From: Ancylobacter defluvii
GTDB taxonomy: Bacteria; Pseudomonadota; Alphaproteobacteria; Rhizobiales; Xanthobacteraceae
Direction of reading: 5' to 3'
Assembly: GCF_018390605.1 (NCBI RefSeq)
Contig: NZ_JAHBGD010000005.1
Coordinates: 496,001 to 560,000 of the forward strand
Length of the DNA stretch: 64,000 nucleotides
Below, piece by piece: positions 51,654 to 60,332 of the stretch. The position numbers and the translations under genes were made by a program. The notes beneath the pieces were generated by a model. The model was not told the origin of the DNA and searched no databases. It saw only the letters and a program-made list of their open reading frames with translations. Within the stretch, counting starts at the first letter, position 1, and each line of letters opens with the position of its first letter.

Positions 51654-51908
51654 TCAGCGGCCCTCGGGCCGGACGATCCGATACGCGACGATCACCGTGT
51701 CGCTTTCGTCTTCAACCCAGCGGTCCTGTTCATGATCCGCCCAAGATCTGGCGCGCGCCAAGCCAAGGTCTTCCCGGCCGCTGCGGAACCGCACGACGAC
51801 GAACGCATCGGCATCGACCGGGCAGCCCGATCCGTCGTGGAGAATCCAGCCGTCTGACATCGTCGCGTCGACTGGCTCAGATCTGGGCGTCTGCTTGGTG
51901 TTGCTCAT
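51654..51908 (-). CDS. Small phage-type hypothetical protein
   Basis: An 84-residue protein from ATG 51908. Its pattern, GWILHDGSGCPVDADAFVVVRF then RARSWADHEQDRW and VIVAYRIVRPEG, matches small proteins found repeatedly in rhizobial prophages (W-xx-HDG-xx-CPV ... R-A-xx-W ... I-xx-YRI). It has no known function and is probably a prophage leftover. Longer starts upstream lack the pattern. Confidence 0.6.
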   Translation of the reverse strand: MSNTKQTPRSEPVDATMSDGWILHDGSGCPVDADAFVVVRFRSGREDLGLARARSWADHEQDRWVEDESDTVIVAYRIVRPEGR

Positions 51909-52180
51909 GGTGGTGGCCTCCGGCAACCGTTTCGGATGCTCTCTCCAGCCATGAGGATTCGGGCAGATAAACAGCTAACACTCGAAATACTCGTTTTATG
52001 AGACTGGAGGGAGCAACTGAGGAACAGGCGGACGGACTGATTGCCGTCGCCGTCGGCACAACGATCGTATTGAGGCCCGACACAAAACGACACATCTCGG
52101 CAATATTGGTGCGAGGAGCGGTCCCCAACGTCGCCCGGAGCATAGTTCCGCGCAGCCCGCGCGGTTCATGGGGACTTGCC

Positions 52181-52825
52181 ATGTTGAAGAATATGCTTTT
52201 GGCCGGCGCGCTACTCCTTGCCGGCAGCTCCGTCAGCGTCGCGGCCACGGCGGCCGTTGCGGTGACCAATGTCAATTTGCGGGCCGGCCCCTCGACGGCC
52301 TATCCCGCCATCACCGTGGTGCCAGCCGGCGGTGCCATCACCGCCTTCGGCTGTCTCGCTGGCTATACATGGTGCGACATCGGCTTCGGGCCGTATCGCG
52401 GCTGGGTCGCGGCAAGCTATGTCCAGGTGGTCTATCGCGGCGCCCCGGTGGTGCTTGCCCCACCGATCGCTCCGGCCGTGGGCGTCACCGTCGTCACCTT
52501 CAACCGAGCCTATTGGGACCGCTACTACACCGCCTATCCCTGGTATGGCCGCTGGGCGGCCTACCCGCCGCCGGTCTACCGGCCTTATGCGACGCCGGTC
52601 GTCACTTCGCACAGCCGGTCGGTGAACTGTGCCGATGGCAGTTGTACCGGCACGCGCAGCGCCACCGGCGTGTATGGCGGCTCGACCACGCAGACCCGCA
52701 GCTGCGCTGACGGTTCCTGTACAGCCACCCGCAACACGACCGGGCCCTATGGCGCCGGCGCCACCCGCACGCGCAGCTGCACGGCCGGGCAGGGCTGCTC
52801 GGCAACCCGAAGCTTTCACCGCTGA
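52181..52825 (+). CDS. Exported SH3-domain protein with Cys/Arg-rich tandem repeats
   Basis: A 214-residue protein. A Sec signal peptide of about 27 residues is followed by a bacterial SH3 domain (TNVNLRAGPSTAYPAITVVPAG, then YTWCDIGFGPYRGWVAASYV). A Tyr/Pro-rich stretch leads into three repeats of about 25 residues carrying CADGSCTGTRS, CADGSCTATRN and a degenerate last copy (CTAGQGCSATRS). SH3_3 domains bind cell wall peptides; the repeats may be disulfide-linked. ATG 52181 is the last start before the signal peptide. It is followed by a strong terminator. Confidence 0.82.
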   Translation: MLKNMLLAGALLLAGSSVSVAATAAVAVTNVNLRAGPSTAYPAITVVPAGGAITAFGCLAGYTWCDIGFGPYRGWVAASYVQVVYRGAPVVLAPPIAPAVGVTVVTFNRAYWDRYYTAYPWYGRWAAYPPPVYRPYATPVVTSHSRSVNCADGSCTGTRSATGVYGGSTTQTRSCADGSCTATRNTTGPYGAGATRTRSCTAGQGCSATRSFHR

Positions 52826-52863
52826 CGCCGTACGATCCTTTCTGAGCATGCTCCACACAAGCG

Positions 52864-52899
52864 GAAGGGCCGGGAGACAGCTCCCGGCCCTTCTTTTTT
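52864..52899. terminator. Strong terminator after the SH3-domain gene
   Basis: A 13-bp perfect stem GAAGGGCCGGGAG / CTCCCGGCCCTTC with loop ACAG, followed by TTTTTT. It lies 39 nt after the stop, and on the other strand it faces the end of the 52914-53483 gene. Confidence 0.9.
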
Positions 52900-52913
52900 A
52901 ACGCGCCGTCACG

Positions 52914-53483
52914 CTAGAGCGCGTGGCCGTCCGCGCCCGCCCCGTGCCGCCATTCCAGGAAGCCGATCAGGCGCTCAACGAGCCGCGCCTGTATCTGCTG
53001 CGCGGCGCGCAGTTGCTCCGGCGTCAGCGCCGTCTTGAGCGCCACGATGGCCGCCTGCAGCCGCTTCGCGGCTTCGGCCCGTTCGATGGCGGCGGCCGCC
53101 ACGTCTCCGGCGAGGTCGAAGGCCCCGGCCGCCTCGCGCGTCGCGCGCTGCTTCCAGCGGGCGGCGCGCTCGCCGGAGGGGATCATGGCGATCAGCGCGC
53201 CGGTGTAGTCGCGCCAGGCCGTTAGCTGGTCAGGGCGGATGCCGAGCGCGGTTTCCTGCGCCGACAAGAGGGCGCCGGCGATGAGCCGGGCGACCAGCGG
53301 GTCGGGCATCAGCGCGCCATCATCGATGTCGATCTCCGGCGCCGGGCCGCAGACATAGGGCTCGATCGCGATGCCGCCGTCGAGCGGCTGGGCCCGGCCG
53401 GTCGCCGGATGGAGCAGGGCGCCGCCGGCAATCACCGCGGCGGCGATCCGCCGGCCGGCGTGCAGCTGGAAAAGTCGTCTCAT
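52914..53483 (-). CDS. Spy/LTXXQ-like periplasmic protein
   Basis: A 189-residue exported protein (start ATG 53483; ATG 53492 is the alternative). A signal peptide of about 32 residues ends near GRAQPLD. The mature part is helical and Arg/Ala-rich with LTAWRDYTGALIAMIPSGERAARW and LTPEQLRAAQQIQARLVERL; the last contains the LTPxQ motif of Spy/CpxP chaperones. It is the third gene after the response regulator and kinase, 83 nt past the kinase stop. Spy-like proteins sense or buffer misfolded periplasmic proteins, so it may be part of the sensor circuit. Confidence 0.6.
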   Translation of the reverse strand: MRRLFQLHAGRRIAAAVIAGGALLHPATGRAQPLDGGIAIEPYVCGPAPEIDIDDGALMPDPLVARLIAGALLSAQETALGIRPDQLTAWRDYTGALIAMIPSGERAARWKQRATREAAGAFDLAGDVAAAAIERAEAAKRLQAAIVALKTALTPEQLRAAQQIQARLVERLIGFLEWRHGAGADGHAL

Positions 53484-53566
53484 AGGATTCATACCTTGCC
53501 GTTGAGGAGACATCGAGGCTAGGTGGCGCTTGTCTCTCGGATCGCTCGGCGGCGTGTCGATTTGTT

Positions 53567-54895
53567 TCAGGCGGCTGGGCCGCCCGCGGGCAACTCGACC
53601 CGCACGCACAGGCCGCCGCGGACGGAATCGCCGAGTTCGATGCGTCCGCCATGCCGCTCAACGATCCGCTTGACGATGGTGAGACCAAGCCCGGCGCCGC
53701 CGCTCTCGCGGCTGCGCGACGCCTCCAGCCGGAAGAACGGCTCGAAGACGCGGGTGCGCTCCTCGGCGGGAATGCCGGGGCCGGGGTCGTCGATGGTCAG
53801 GACCACCCATGCCGCCCGCTGTTCGACGTGCAGAAAGGCCGCGCCGCCATAGCGGAGGGCGTTCTCCACCAGATTGGTGCAGACGCGCTCCAGCGCCTTG
53901 CCGTCGACCGCGACCGTCACCGGCCCCTCCGGCAGGTCGAGCGCGATGCGCCCGGCCTCACCATTGCCGGTGCGGTAGCGGCGCAGCAGCCCGGCAAGAT
54001 CGCAATCGGCCGGCGGCACGGCGGCGAAGCTCGCCTCGGCGAAGTCCAGCGCGTCCTCGACGAACGCCTGCATCGCCTCGACATCGGCGATGGCGCCGGC
54101 GCGATGGCGCCCCTCCGGCATCATCTCGACCCGCAGCCGCAAGCGGGTGAGATAAGTGCGCAAATCGTGCGAGATGGCGCCGAGAGTCAGGCTGCGATTC
54201 TTAACCAGATTGGCGATGCGCTGTTGCATGGCGTTGACGGCGCGGATCAGGCTGCGCACCTCCGGCGCGCCGCGTTCGTTGAGCGCCAGCGGCTCGAACT
54301 GCTCGCCGATGCGGTCGACGTCGCGGGCGAGGCGGATGAGCGGGCGCATCTCGCGCGCCACGGCGATGAGGGCGGCGATCGCCACCAGCAGGCCGAAAAG
54401 CCCGGCGAAGAAGCCAATGGGGATGCCAAGCAGGCGCACCGTCACCCGGTCCTCGGCGTTGAGCGACAGATAGTCGCCGGAGGCGAGCTGGACAATGAGG
54501 CGGAGCCGGTCGCCCGGCTCCCCGTCACCGCTGCCGTCGAACTGGGCGACTACCTCGCGGCCCGGCGTGCCGCCGAGCGCCAGCGCGGCCCGGATGGCCT
54601 GGGCGATGCGCGCGAGATCGGCCGAACGTCCCGTGTCGGGCGGCAGCGCAGGCAGGATCGAAATGGCCTGGGCATTATCGCTGAACGCCTCGATGATCGC
54701 CGGCCGCAGCCCGGCCGGCGCCCCGTCGATCAGCCGTACCAGCGAAGCTATTCGCAAGGGCAGGCCGGGCGAGCCGGGGCCGACCGTCTCGCGCCCGCCG
54801 CCGAGGCCGAAGGAGAGGGCCAGCACGGCGAGTTGAATGGCGAACAGTGCCACGGCGACGATCAGGACGATGCGCGCGATGAGGCCGAGGCGCAT
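53567..54895 (-). CDS. Sensor histidine kinase
   Basis: A 442-residue membrane kinase. Two helices (about 5-30 and 158-181) enclose a periplasmic sensor of about 125 residues. Then come HAMP (MRPLIRLARDVDRIG), the H box with phospho-accepting His243 (ISHDLRTYLTRL), the N box (TNLVENALRYGG), DDPGPGIP and the G2 box (GGAGLGLTIVKRIVERHGG). The EnvZ-like RTYLTRL form is typical. It starts 14 nt after the regulator stop. The signal sensed is unknown; the neighbours suggest envelope stress. Confidence 0.92.
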   Translation of the reverse strand: MRLGLIARIVLIVAVALFAIQLAVLALSFGLGGGRETVGPGSPGLPLRIASLVRLIDGAPAGLRPAIIEAFSDNAQAISILPALPPDTGRSADLARIAQAIRAALALGGTPGREVVAQFDGSGDGEPGDRLRLIVQLASGDYLSLNAEDRVTVRLLGIPIGFFAGLFGLLVAIAALIAVAREMRPLIRLARDVDRIGEQFEPLALNERGAPEVRSLIRAVNAMQQRIANLVKNRSLTLGAISHDLRTYLTRLRLRVEMMPEGRHRAGAIADVEAMQAFVEDALDFAEASFAAVPPADCDLAGLLRRYRTGNGEAGRIALDLPEGPVTVAVDGKALERVCTNLVENALRYGGAAFLHVEQRAAWVVLTIDDPGPGIPAEERTRVFEPFFRLEASRSRESGGAGLGLTIVKRIVERHGGRIELGDSVRGGLCVRVELPAGGPAA

Positions 54896-54909
54896 GGCGG
54901 GACGGCTCC

Positions 54910-55626
54910 TCAGGCGTCGCGTACGTCGGCCGAGAAGAGATAACCCACATTCCGCACGGTGGTGATGGGTTGTTCCCCCTCTGGCAGGCATTGCGCGAGC
55001 TTGCCGCGCAGCCGCGAGATGGTGACATCGATGGTGCGGTCGAACGGGTCGCCGGCCCGCCCGCGCGTCCAGTCGAGCAACTGGTCGCGCGAGAGCACCC
55101 GGCCCGGCCGCTCAAGGAAGCAGCTCAGGAGATCGAATTCGGCGGTGGTAACGGGAAGGCGCCGGCCGGTATCGTCCTCGACGGTCCGCGCGTCGAGATC
55201 GGCGGTCAGCCGGCCGAAGCGCTTGCGCCGGCGTTCGGGGATGCTGGTGGCAAGCGCGCCGGAGGAACGGCGCAGCAGCGCGCGGATGCGGGCGAGCAAT
55301 TCGCGCGGATTGAAGGGCTTGCCGAGATAGTCGTCGGCGCCGATCTCCAGCCCGATGATGCGGTCGATGTCGTCGCGCTTGGCGGTCAGCATCAGGATTG
55401 GTACCCGCGAGCGGGCGCGTAGCCGACGGCAGATCGACAGCCCGTCCTCGCCCGGCAGCATGATGTCGAGGACGATGAGGTCGGGCATGCCGCGCGTCAA
55501 CGCGCGGTCCATGCTCGCCCCGCTCTCGACCGCCTCGATGCCATAACCTTCCGCACCGAGGAAATCGACCAGCAGGCCGCGTATGTCGCGGTCGTCCTCC
55601 ACCAGGAGCAATCGGTCGGTCGTCAT
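54910..55626 (-). CDS. OmpR family response regulator
   Basis: A 238-residue regulator. The receiver domain has the acidic pair Glu10-Asp11, phospho-Asp54 (VLDIMLPGEDG) and Lys near 103 (YLGKPFNPREL). The C-terminal winged helix has AEFDLLSCFLERPGRVLSRDQLLDWTRG, then DRTIDVTISRLRGKL. It is the first gene of the three-gene minus-strand operon and divergent from the exporter operon at 55882. The 255 bp between them is a likely target. Confidence 0.93.
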   Translation of the reverse strand: MTTDRLLLVEDDRDIRGLLVDFLGAEGYGIEAVESGASMDRALTRGMPDLIVLDIMLPGEDGLSICRRLRARSRVPILMLTAKRDDIDRIIGLEIGADDYLGKPFNPRELLARIRALLRRSSGALATSIPERRRKRFGRLTADLDARTVEDDTGRRLPVTTAEFDLLSCFLERPGRVLSRDQLLDWTRGRAGDPFDRTIDVTISRLRGKLAQCLPEGEQPITTVRNVGYLFSADVRDA

Positions 55627-55881
55627 CTCTTCCGCATGACAGTCTCGCGCCCGTCGTGCAAGCCGCCGGCGCCCGGTTGCAACAAACTGAAACAAATTGC
55701 CCCGGCGCCGAGATACCCGCGCAAAGTGCAGCCGGCATGTTGTGCAGTGCACCGGGAGCGCTTCGGGCTTCTCAGGTGCGGCAGCAGCCGCTGTCACGCG
55801 ATGGGGCCTGTCCGACCCACCCGCCTCCAAGCAGGGCGGGCTCCATCGCGAAGCCCATTCCCTTCCAAGCCATGGATCCAC

Positions 55882-56142
55882 ATGATGAACGCCGTTCCCG
55901 TCTCCCGCGTCCTCCTCGTGCTGGCCTTCGCCGGCCTGACCAGCGCCGCCGGCGCGCAAAACCTGTCGCGCAGCCAGATGCAGGCTCTGCGCACTGCCTG
56001 CGAGGCGGATATCCGCGCCGTCTGTCCCGGTGTGCAGCCCGGCGGCGGCCGGCTGCTGCAATGCATCCAGGCCAATCCGGAGAAGGTGTCGCAGCCCTGC
56101 AAGGAGGCGCTGGCGAGCATCCAGGCCGCGCGGGCGCAGTAG
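55882..56142 (+). CDS. Small Cys-rich repeat protein (exported)
   Basis: An 86-residue protein with a Sec signal peptide (about 25 residues, ending AGAQN). The mature part carries two Cys-rich repeat units: ACEADIRAVCPGVQPGGGRLLQCIQ and KVSQPCKEALA. This GLG1/Cys-rich pattern occurs in small periplasmic proteins of alphaproteobacteria with unknown roles. ATG 55882 and ATG 55885 are adjacent. It lies 37 nt ahead of the membrane fusion protein gene, so it is probably the first gene of that operon. Confidence 0.72.
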   Translation: MMNAVPVSRVLLVLAFAGLTSAAGAQNLSRSQMQALRTACEADIRAVCPGVQPGGGRLLQCIQANPEKVSQPCKEALASIQAARAQ

Positions 56143-56179
56143 TCGAACCGCTCATCGATCCAGCCACCACATCGCCGCC

Positions 56180-57388
56180 ATGAACACGCAGCCGCAGGCC
56201 GAGCAGTTCCTCTCGCTGGAGCCGCCGGCGCCGCGTCGCCGCTCCCCCGCCCGGCTGCGGCTCGCGCTTCTGGCGGCGGCACTGCTGGTCGCCACCCTTG
56301 CGGCGATGCGCTACGGCCCCGCTCGCCTGGTGCAAGGCGAGACCGTGCGTACCGCCGACCTCGTCATCGAACTGCGCGGACCGGGAACCCTCGACGCGCT
56401 GTCGCAGGCGAGCATCGCCAGCCGCATCCAGGGGCGGATCGAAGAGCTCCGCGTCGATCGCAACGACCATGTCGCCAAGGGCGACCTGCTGGCGCGGGTC
56501 TCCTTCGACGATCTGTCCGGCGAGCTCGCCGCGGCACGCGCCAGCGCCGCTGCCTCCGAGCGAGCGGTGAGCGCGGTGCAGGCCGACCGCAGCCGCGCCG
56601 TCGCCCAGCTCGATAAGACGCGGGCGACGCATCAGCGGCAGGTCGCGCTCATCGCCAAGGGCGTGGCGAGCGTGGCCGGTCTGGAAGATGCCCTGGCGGC
56701 GCGTCGGCAGGCGGAGGCGGATGTCGTCCATGCCGACCGCACGATCGAGCAGGCCGAGGCTGAGCGCGATGCCGCCCGCGCCCGTGTCGTCGTTGCCGAA
56801 GCGCAATGGCAGGACAGCATGTTGCGGGCCCCGATCGACGGCGTCGTCGTCTCCCGCGCGCATCATCCCGGCGAGGTGCTGACGCCGGGGACGGAACTGC
56901 TGCGCATCGTCGATCCGGCGAGCCTCATCCTGTCGACGCGGCTCGACGAAAGCGCCATTCCGGCGGTTCGGCCTGGTCAGGCCGCCGCCGTGGTCTTCGC
57001 ACAGGCCAGCCGGCCGATTCCCGGTCACGTGCTGCGTCTCGGCCGCGAGGTCGACGAGGAGACGCGGGAATTCACCCTCGACATCGCGCTCGACGCCCTG
57101 CCGGATTACTGGGCGCTCGGTCAGCGCGGCATGGCGACGGTCGCGATCGATGCGCACCGGCAGGTGCTTGCGGTTTCGAGCGCCTTCATCGCCCGGCACG
57201 ACGGCCGGCCCGGTGTGTGGCTGGCGGTCGCCGGGCGGGCGCGCTGGCGCGAGGTCGGCCTCGGCGCTACGGGAGGCGGCCGGGTGGAGATCCGCCAGGG
57301 GCTCGCGCCGGGCGATGTCGTGCTGGCGCCCGACGGCATCTATTCCCTTATGCCGGTGCGGCTGCGACTGGTCGGGGACGCGTCATGA
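56180..57388 (+). CDS. Periplasmic membrane fusion protein (HlyD/MacA-like)
   Basis: A 402-residue adaptor. One N-terminal membrane helix (about 27-47) is followed by the lipoyl half-motif ASIASRIQGRIEELRVDRNDHVAKGDLLARV, a long coiled-coil hairpin (ERAVSAVQADRSRAVAQL, then DRTIEQAEAERDAARARV), the second lipoyl half APIDGVVVSRAHHPGEVL and beta-barrel parts (LSTRLDESAIPAVRPGQ). It joins an inner-membrane ABC transporter to an outer-membrane channel. The stop overlaps the permease start (ATGA). The channel gene is not in the window. Confidence 0.9.
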   Translation: MNTQPQAEQFLSLEPPAPRRRSPARLRLALLAAALLVATLAAMRYGPARLVQGETVRTADLVIELRGPGTLDALSQASIASRIQGRIEELRVDRNDHVAKGDLLARVSFDDLSGELAAARASAAASERAVSAVQADRSRAVAQLDKTRATHQRQVALIAKGVASVAGLEDALAARRQAEADVVHADRTIEQAEAERDAARARVVVAEAQWQDSMLRAPIDGVVVSRAHHPGEVLTPGTELLRIVDPASLILSTRLDESAIPAVRPGQAAAVVFAQASRPIPGHVLRLGREVDEETREFTLDIALDALPDYWALGQRGMATVAIDAHRQVLAVSSAFIARHDGRPGVWLAVAGRARWREVGLGATGGGRVEIRQGLAPGDVVLAPDGIYSLMPVRLRLVGDAS

Positions 57389-58548
57389 ATCTCGCCTTCA
57401 AGGATGCCTGCCATGCGCCGGCGCGCTTCGCCCTGACCTCATTCGGCGTCGCCTTCCTGTTAACGGCGGTGATCGGCATGGTCGGGCTCTATCGCGGCGT
57501 GGTCGAGGACGCCTTGCTGATCATCGAGCGCATCGATGCCGATCTGTGGGTGGTGCAGGGGGAGCGCGCCGGTCCCTTCGCGGAGGCCTCCGCCGTTGCC
57601 GCAGATGTCGACCGGCGGGTGGCCGGCGTGCCAGGCGTCGCCGATGTGCGGCGCTTCAGCCAGTTCAGCCAGCAATTCGACTTCGCGGGCCGGATGCGGC
57701 GCGCCACCGTCACCGGCGTCGACGTGCCGGCCGACGATGGACGTTGGCTGACGCTCATCGCCGGGCGTTGGCTCGGCGCCGGACGCTATGAGGCGGTGGC
57801 CGACGCCGTCACCGGGTTGAGGATCGGCGACCGGGTGACGCTCGCCCGAGACGTCTACGAGATCGTCGGGCTCACCCGGGGCATGGTGGATTCGGCCGGT
57901 GACGGGCTGCTGTTCGTCGTCATCAACGATGCAACCGTCATCGCCCAGCGGCGCACCTCGGAGGAGATCCATCTCGCCCGTGCGGCGCATGGGAGCTCCG
58001 GCGCGGCCTCTGCCGACACCAGTTCGGTGGCGCAGGACAGCAAGATCGCCGCCGTACTGGTGCGCCTCGATCCGGCGGCCGATCACGCGCGGGTGCGGGC
58101 CGCCATCGCGCGCTGGGGCGACGTGGCGGTGCTGTCCACCGCCGAACAGCGCGATCTCATGCTGAACGCCCGGCTGTGGAAGCTGCGCCTGCAGATCCTC
58201 GCCTTCACGCTGCTGATCCTGCTGATCACCGCGCTGGTGGTCTCGCTGATCGTCTACACCATGACGATCGAGAAGCTGCACCAGATCGCCCTGCTCAAGC
58301 TTATCGGCGCCCGCGAGCGCGTGGTGGCCGGCATGATCGGCCAGCAGGCGGCGCTGATCGGCTTCGGCGGCTTCCTCGCCGCGATCGGGGTGTCCAGGTT
58401 GATCTTCCCGCTGTTTCCGCGGCGGGTGGTCCTGCTGCCCTCCGATCTCGCGCTGCTGGCGCTGCTGCTGGCGGTCATATGCGCGGTGGCGGCCTTTGTC
58501 GGCATTGCCCGCGCCTCGCGAGTGCAGGCGCGCGAGGTGCTGTCGTGA
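57385..58548 (+). CDS. FtsX/MacB-type ABC permease
   Basis: A 387-residue permease with the FtsX/DevC layout: a first membrane helix (about 17-36), a periplasmic domain of about 230 residues (DADLWVVQGERAGPF, then VTGVDVPADDGRW) and three C-terminal helices including LALLALLLAVICAVAAFVG. The sequence VYTMTIEKLHQIALLKLIGA is the usual coupling-helix region before helix 3. It is translationally coupled to the fusion protein (ATGA) and to the ATPase (GTGA). The substrate may be a lipid, peptide or antibiotic. Confidence 0.9.
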   Translation: MNLAFKDACHAPARFALTSFGVAFLLTAVIGMVGLYRGVVEDALLIIERIDADLWVVQGERAGPFAEASAVAADVDRRVAGVPGVADVRRFSQFSQQFDFAGRMRRATVTGVDVPADDGRWLTLIAGRWLGAGRYEAVADAVTGLRIGDRVTLARDVYEIVGLTRGMVDSAGDGLLFVVINDATVIAQRRTSEEIHLARAAHGSSGAASADTSSVAQDSKIAAVLVRLDPAADHARVRAAIARWGDVAVLSTAEQRDLMLNARLWKLRLQILAFTLLILLITALVVSLIVYTMTIEKLHQIALLKLIGARERVVAGMIGQQAALIGFGGFLAAIGVSRLIFPLFPRRVVLLPSDLALLALLLAVICAVAAFVGIARASRVQAREVLS

Positions 58549-59231
58549 GCGGCGCGCCGGTGCTCTCGGCGCGCGGTCTCACGCGCCACTATGCCAGCGG
58601 CGCCGGGGTGGTGCGGGCGCTCGACGGCGTGTCTTTCGACATTGCCGCCGGCGAGCTCGTCGGCATTTTCGGGCCGAGCGGCTCGGGCAAGAGCACCTTT
58701 CTGATGCTGGCCGGCCTTTTGGAGCGCCCGAGCGCTGGCGAAGTATGGCTCGGCGGCCAGCGCGTGTCCCATGCCGGAGTGCATCTCGACGGCTTGCGCG
58801 CGACGCGCCGCCGACGGATCGGCTTCGTATTCCAGCGCGCCAATCTCATTCCCTTCCTGTCGGCGATCGAGAATGTCGCCCTCAGCCTCGAAATCGCCGA
58901 CGTGGCACCACCCGACGCTAGACATCACGCTCGTCGGCTTCTGGAGGCGCTCGACCTCGCCCATCGTGCCGACAGCCTGCCCGCGCGGCTTTCCGGGGGT
59001 GAGCAGCAGCGGGTGGCAGTGGCGCGCGCCCTAGCGAACGGCCCGCCGCTGATCCTCGCAGACGAGCCGACGGCCGCACTCGACAGTGCACGCAGCCGTC
59101 AGGTGATGCAGTTGTTTCGTCGTATCGCCACCACGCGAGGAACAGCCGTCGCCGTTGTGACCCATGATCCCCGTTCCGTTGATCTGTTCGACCGCATCGT
59201 GGAGTTCGAGGACGGCCGCATCAAGAAGTAG
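58545..59231 (+). CDS. ABC transporter ATPase (MacB/DevA-like)
   Basis: A 228-residue ATPase starting at GTG 58545. Walker [10 protein letters not shown]-loop [17 protein letters not shown], signature [15 protein letters not shown], Walker [13 protein letters not shown] and the switch His in VVTHDPRS are all intact. The LolD/MacB-type Q-loop matches FtsX-like permeases. It powers the complex with the two genes ahead. It closes the operon; what follows is mobile-element debris. Confidence 0.93.
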   Translation: MSGAPVLSARGLTRHYASGAGVVRALDGVSFDIAAGELVGIFGPSGSGKSTFLMLAGLLERPSAGEVWLGGQRVSHAGVHLDGLRATRRRRIGFVFQRANLIPFLSAIENVALSLEIADVAPPDARHHARRLLEALDLAHRADSLPARLSGGEQQRVAVARALANGPPLILADEPTAALDSARSRQVMQLFRRIATTRGTAVAVVTHDPRSVDLFDRIVEFEDGRIKK

Positions 59232-59269
59232 ATGCTTCCAAAGGGACAATGGCATCGAGCATCAGTGGT

Positions 59270-59604
59270 CATCGATCGGACTTGCGCTGAAGCGCCGGGA
59301 GGACCGCCTCCCGCACGGCATGTTCCTGCCCTGGATCAGGGCCGAGTTCGGGATGAGCGTCGACACCGCGCGAAACTTCATGCGAGCAGCGGACGTCTAC
59401 GGCAAAAAAGGAACCTTTCTGCTTTTGCCTGCCGCCGCCCTTTATGAACTCGCCGTCCCTTCGACCCCGGAACGTGTCCGGCAGGAGGTCGAGGCACACG
59501 CCACCAAGAGCGAGACTGTCACGGCGGCCGAGATCAAGCGGTTGAAGGCCGAGCCGCCGGCGGATGCTCAGAAGGGCCGTGCGGGAGGATATAGGGCAGC
59601 TTGA
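59270..59604 (+). pseudogene. DUF3102 fragment (prophage remnant)
   Basis: About 110 codons of a C-terminal part of a DUF3102-type phage protein: LKRREDRLPHGMFLPWIRAEFGM, then RNFMRAADVYGKKGTF, LPAAALYELAVPSTPERVRQEV and TAAEIKRLKAEPP. The N-terminal part and a start are missing; the frame enters from the ABC gene region with no similarity before about 59270. Such proteins occur in rhizobial prophages. Confidence 0.65.
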
Positions 59605-59617
59605 GGCAACAAGGTGA

Positions 59618-59887
59618 TCAGTCCATATCGTCGAGGACATCATCGACATGGTCGGCGCCAAGCGCGCCGATCGTGTTGAGCAGCCGCGCGGCCAGTTCCT
59701 TGCGGTCGATCCGGCGTATCGCCGCCTCCTCGTCGAGGCCAGGGCGCGCTTCCTTCGCAATGACAACCGGAACGGCGAAATCGCCGTCACGCCGGTGGGC
59801 GAGCTGCACGCCGAGCCGTTTGCAGGCGTTCGCTACGGCGCCGGCGCTGGTGAAGCCCATGATCTCCGCAATCTGCGGCTCCGGCAT
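59618..59887 (-). CDS. Prophage-type HTH-like protein, start uncertain
   Basis: 89 codons from ATG 59887, but the frame stays open to about 60000 and carries GEKWTKSGAARFGYLCGLG before this ATG, so the true start may be lost or further upstream. The part PEPQIAEIMGFTSAGAVANACKRLGV looks like a helix-turn-helix, then VPVVIAKEARPGLDEEAAIRR and LLNTIGALGADHVDDVL. It is probably part of a decaying prophage. Confidence 0.45.
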   Translation of the reverse strand: MPEPQIAEIMGFTSAGAVANACKRLGVQLAHRRDGDFAVPVVIAKEARPGLDEEAAIRRIDRKELAARLLNTIGALGADHVDDVLDDMD

Positions 59888-59996
59888 CCCGAGCCCGCAG
59901 AGATATCCGAACCGCGCGGCTCCGGATTTGGTCCATTTCTCCCCAGGCCGGCGGCGCTGCGAAGGCGAGGAGCTCGGCGCGATGGTGGAGGTACGA

Positions 59997-60332
59997 TCAA
60001 GTATGCGGCGACACCTCGGAGCGGGTGGCGGGTGCTTCGGCGGACGGCGCGGGGTTGCCCGCGATGCGGAGAATGTCGATCACCTTCGCTGCCGGCAGGC
60101 TGGTCTCGGGCATCTTCAGCGCCATCGGCATTAGTTCAGGGCTGCGCATGGCCGCGAAGATGTCGAGGGCGCGCTCGCGCTCCTCGGCGATGACGTCGCT
60201 TCGTCCAGCTTGCTCGCCTGCCCGGAAGGCGGATCGCACCCCGGCTTCATGAACGTGGCGAAGCACAATCTCATCCGGGTGCGTAAGATGACGACGCGGG
60301 TGGCGGCGCGGGGGCATCATCCGGCTCCCCAA
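59997..60332 (-). CDS. Phage-derived fragment, unknown
   Basis: 111 codons from ATG 60332 (an ATG at 60320 is equally good, overlapping the end of the preceding tape-measure frame). The helical part EERERALDIFAAM, then PELMPMALKMPETSLPAAKVIDIL resembles the C-terminal helices of phage head or tail accessory proteins, but I cannot name it. It lies between the tape-measure remnant and the HTH-like frame, all on the minus strand. Confidence 0.35.
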   Translation of the reverse strand: MGSRMMPPRRHPRRHLTHPDEIVLRHVHEAGVRSAFRAGEQAGRSDVIAEERERALDIFAAMRSPELMPMALKMPETSLPAAKVIDILRIAGNPAPSAEAPATRSEVSPHT

